Shown here piece by piece: positions 6,634 to 8,211 of a stretch of 8,211 nt of DNA. How positions within the stretch are numbered: position 1 is the stretch's first letter; every line of letters begins with the position of its first letter. Origin of the DNA: an uncultured Treponema sp. (lineage in GTDB: Bacteria; Spirochaetota; Spirochaetia; Treponematales; Treponemataceae); assembly GCA_947176045.1 (NCBI GenBank), contig CAMWPF010000053.1:1-8211 (forward strand), in the 5' to 3' direction. The notes below the pieces were generated by a model. The model was not told the DNA's origin. It saw only the letters and a program-made list of their open reading frames with translations, and searched no databases. The position numbers were made by a program, and so were the translations under genes.

Positions 6634-7329
6634 TCAGCCGATTTTTGTTCCAATGAACTCCTTGCCGTCCAAAATGTTCCTGATGTTTCCGATGTCCTTT
6701 CCAGAGGCGCAGACGACTGAAAGGCCGCAGGCTTCCGCCTTTTTTGAGGCTATCGGGTCGAACGGCGTGTTCTTTCCCGGCGTCCAGTCGTCGCCGACCA
6801 TCTTGCGGAAGTCCTGCCATGAAATGGCGTCGATCGGCCGTGCGTCCGGATTCTTCCGCGGATCGTCGGTGTATACTTTTTCGATATTGGAAAGATTGAC
6901 GACTGTCTTTGCGCCGTATTTTTCGGCGAGCAGGACGGCGTCATTGTCTGTAGAGAATCCCGGCTTCCATCCGGCGGCGACGAGGATTCTGCCGGAAAAG
7001 TCCACGTCTTCCGTGGGGTCGCAGACGACGTCGTTCTGGCACAGCGGCCCGAACAGCGCCTTCAGCAGCTGGGCGTTCAGCCGCGTCGCCATGATGCCGA
7101 TCCAGTCGGCGGCGTCGGCTGCGGAGTCCGCCCCTGCCTGTTCGGCGGCGTCGGAATACGCCTGCTGGTAGATGCGCGCCGGAGCGCCGCCGCCTGCCAC
7201 CAGAATGAGCCGGCGGGAATCGTCCCCGGCGAGCCATTCCGTCGCCATGGCGACGAAGCCGCTCAGAAAATTCGTGTCTGGATGATCGGGGGCGATGATG
7301 GAACCGCCGACGGAAAGCACTTTTGTCAT
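6634..7329 (-). CDS. pyrH: UMP kinase, archaeal-type (amino acid kinase fold)
   Basis: UMP kinase phosphorylates UMP to UDP with ATP, an essential pyrimidine nucleotide step in the cytosol. The 231-residue product has the amino acid kinase fold: VLSVGGSII (4-12) as the phosphate loop, VAGGGAPAR (44-52), then DWIGIMATRLNAQLL (75-89). GFSTDNDAVLLAE (124-136) follows, and NLSNIEKVYTDDPRKNP (145-161) is the nucleotide-binding end. The phrases DWIGIMATRLNA and GFSTDNDAVLLAE resemble the shorter archaeal-type PyrH better than the usual bacterial PyrH (about 240 residues); this is recall of family patterns. Another amino acid kinase is possible but less likely. The ATG at 7329 has AGGAG six bases upstream (7340-7336) and starts just before the fold; an upstream TTG at 7371 has no support. 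It has its own promoter and ends at TGA 6636-6634. Confidence 0.85.
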   Translation of the reverse strand: MTKVLSVGGSIIAPDHPDTNFLSGFVAMATEWLAGDDSRRLILVAGGGAPARIYQQAYSDAAEQAGADSAADAADWIGIMATRLNAQLLKALFGPLCQNDVVCDPTEDVDFSGRILVAAGWKPGFSTDNDAVLLAEKYGAKTVVNLSNIEKVYTDDPRKNPDARPIDAISWQDFRKMVGDDWTPGKNTPFDPIASKKAEACGLSVVCASGKDIGNIRNILDGKEFIGTKIG

Positions 7330-7362
7330 GGAACGCTCCTGTCTTTCGATTGTTTTTCGCGG

Positions 7363-7378
7363 GCGCCTCAAACGGCGC
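7363..7378 (-). promoter_or_regulatory. Hairpin at the predicted 5' end of the pyrH mRNA
   Basis: GCGCC (7378-7374) can pair with GGCGC (7367-7363) around a six-base loop. The predicted transcription start is about 7379, so the stem would cap the transcript. Confidence 0.35.
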
Positions 7379-7385
7379 TGACGGA

Positions 7386-7415
7386 ACTATACCATATTGC
7401 GCCGTGTTTGTGCAG
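7386..7415 (-). promoter_or_regulatory. pyrH promoter with extended -10
   Basis: TATAGT (7391-7386) is preceded by TGG (7394-7392), an extended -10 of the TGn type. A weaker -35, CTGCAC (7415-7410), lies 18 bases upstream. The predicted start is near 7379, giving a leader of about 50 bases before the ATG at 7329. Confidence 0.6.
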
Positions 7416-7420
7416 TGGCA

Positions 7421-7451
7421 GCGCGGCTTTGATGGCCGCGCCTTCTTTTTT
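7421..7451 (+). terminator. Plus-strand intrinsic terminator (hairpin A), no plus-strand gene visible
   Basis: GCGCGGC (7421-7427) and GCCGCGC (7435-7441) form a 7-bp stem with a seven-base loop, followed on the plus strand by TTCTTTTTT (7443-7451). It has good intrinsic terminator form. It faces against all nearby genes and lies just upstream of the pyrH -35 box. Confidence 0.6.
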
Positions 7452-7463
7452 CGGAATGGCCGG

Positions 7464-7485
7464 ACTGCATATTTATGCAGTTTTT
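7464..7485 (+). terminator. Second plus-strand terminator-like hairpin (hairpin B)
   Basis: ACTGCAT (7464-7470) and ATGCAGT (7475-7481) form a perfect 7-bp stem with a four-base loop, and a T-run (7481-7485) ends the stem. The stem is less GC-rich than hairpin A, so it may be weaker. On the minus strand the T-run becomes a leading A-tract. Confidence 0.5.
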
Positions 7486-7493
7486 ATTGCCGC

Positions 7494-7516
7494 CGCGCGG
7501 AAGGGCGCTCCGCGCG
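7494..7516 (-). terminator. 3' hairpin after the transglutaminase-like gene (hairpin C)
   Basis: On the minus strand CGCGCGGA (7516-7509) pairs with TCCGCGCG (7501-7494) as an 8-bp perfect stem with a seven-base loop, two bases after the stop codon. No T-run follows directly, so termination may be non-canonical, perhaps helped by hairpins B and A, which the transcript would meet next. Confidence 0.45.
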
Positions 7517-7518
7517 AA

Positions 7519-8211
7519 TCAATAGACGCCGATGATGACCGGATCCGCCCAATAGGAGCTGTATGTGATGGACTTGCCGGACGCCTCCTCCCAGATGGAT
7601 TGCAGGGCGAAGCTTTTCGGGCGGCGGACGGTCTTGTTGTTCGGCGAGCTTGGCTTGATTTCGTTCCAGCCGCGGGAAATCAGAATGTGCTGCGCGTCCA
7701 GATTTCCGAAATAGTAGGCCGGCGGCTGGATGTCCTTCTGCCACGATTGGAATTCCAGTCCCGCGCCCAGCGCCGGGTCTGCCGGAACCCATCCGAATCC
7801 CGGAAGGTAGAATTCGCACCACCAGTGGTTCTTCGTCTGCAGGTCCGCGCTGACGATGATTCCGCTGTCTGCAAGCGCCGGAATTCCGGTCGCCCGGAGC
7901 ATCGCCGTGTATATCATCGCGAAGTCGTAGGCGTCGCCCTTTTTCGTTCGGAGCAGGTCCAGCGGAGAGGCGGTTCCTGCGCGGGGCTTCTGCAAGATTG
8001 TGAACGTGTTCAGCATATAGTTGTATAGCAGCGCCGCGATGTTGTACGGATTCCGCTCAGCTTTGATGATCTTCAGGGCAAGCTCCTTGACGTCCTCGTT
8101 GTCTGACGGGACGCACGAATTCGGCCTCGTCGCATAATTGTAGAGCGCGCGGTTGACCGTACTCATTGAATCCAGTTTTGCCGCCGTAATGCTTGTCCTC
8201 GTCTCGTACAC
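7519..8211 (-). CDS. Transglutaminase-like protein lacking the catalytic Cys, 5' end outside window
   Basis: The last 230 residues of a longer protein are visible; the first in-window codon (GTG at 8211) is not evidence of a start. The transglutaminase-core pattern is clear: a helical lead-in (about 39-75, with NPYNIAALLYNYM), then KKGDAYDFAMIYTAMLRATG (90-109), HWWCEFYLPGFGWVPADPAL (129-148), and a tail with YYFGNLDAQHILISRGW (166-182). In active enzymes the first motif reads G-x-C-x-x-[FY]-A. Here that position is Ala94 (codon GCC at 7932-7930), while the His (129) and Asp (145) of the triad remain. Cys132 lies three residues after the His but is not the classical nucleophile position. The protein is therefore probably not a classical transglutaminase or Cys protease; a structural, binding or peptidoglycan-associated role is a guess. 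Any signal peptide would be outside the window. The stop is TGA at 7521-7519, followed by hairpin C. Confidence 0.8.
   Translation of the reverse strand: MYETRTSITAAKLDSMSTVNRALYNYATRPNSCVPSDNEDVKELALKIIKAERNPYNIAALLYNYMLNTFTILQKPRAGTASPLDLLRTKKGDAYDFAMIYTAMLRATGIPALADSGIIVSADLQTKNHWWCEFYLPGFGWVPADPALGAGLEFQSWQKDIQPPAYYFGNLDAQHILISRGWNEIKPSSPNNKTVRRPKSFALQSIWEEASGKSITYSSYWADPVIIGVY

Noticed and set aside
7282..8028. A 248-codon plus-strand open frame that crosses the pyrH-transglutaminase gap and might explain the plus-strand terminators
   Set aside because: It overlaps two well-supported minus-strand genes, runs straight through both terminator hairpins, and its product has no recognisable motif.
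1..8211. CRISPR array, insertion sequence, toxin-antitoxin or defence genes
   Set aside because: No regularly spaced repeats, transposase motifs, terminal inverted repeats or small paired genes were found on either strand.

Overview
The window is an 8.2 kb bacterial chromosomal segment, GC-rich by eye, carrying five recognisable housekeeping-type genes and one fragment of less certain function. All six protein genes lie on the minus strand; the only plus-strand gene is a tRNA. Reading along the minus strand the order is: a transglutaminase-like protein (5' end outside the window), an archaeal-type UMP kinase, citrate synthase, an RsuA-type 16S rRNA pseudouridine synthase, formate--tetrahydrofolate ligase, and the Lon protease (3' end outside the window). 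I see no insertion sequence, integrase, CRISPR array, phage gene or defence gene.

Organism: the wording of the Lon ATPase domain (MNKPFYRFSVGGMRDEAEIK, then LDRAEIIQLSGYI), an extra segment between the Lon ATPase and protease domains, the archaeal-type UMP kinase and the Cys-less transglutaminase-like protein all remind me of Spirochaetota (Treponema-like gut anaerobes). This is recall, not a database result; Lentisphaerota or Verrucomicrobiota remain possible. The fhs gene fits an anaerobe using formate for one-carbon metabolism, but fhs alone does not show acetogenesis.

Layout: (1) 1-2299 lon, partial, with a promoter so close to its ATG that the mRNA may be leaderless. (2) 2300-2416, a short divergent intergenic region with a minus promoter for lon and a plus promoter for the tRNA. 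(3) 2417-2539, tRNA-Arg(CCT) and its intrinsic terminator, convergent with fhs. (4) 2555-4395, fhs with its own promoter and a structured leader. (5) 4396-6611, a two-gene gltA-rsuA operon behind a near-consensus promoter. (6) 6634-7518, the UMP kinase with an extended -10 promoter, then an intergenic stretch packed with three hairpins, two of which look like plus-strand terminators although no plus-strand gene is visible there. (7) 7519-8211, the transglutaminase-like fragment.

The genes do not form one pathway. They are neighbouring, separately promoted housekeeping units: proteolysis, nucleotide synthesis, central carbon/glutamate precursor supply, one-carbon metabolism, ribosome modification. 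Promoter calls are unusually coherent: four have a TTGNNN -35 and a 17-bp spacer, and a fifth has an extended -10. The less ordinary points are the possible leaderless lon transcript, the transglutaminase-like protein with Ala in place of the catalytic Cys, the archaeal-type UMP kinase, and the orphan plus-strand terminators. I found no convincing new multi-gene system.
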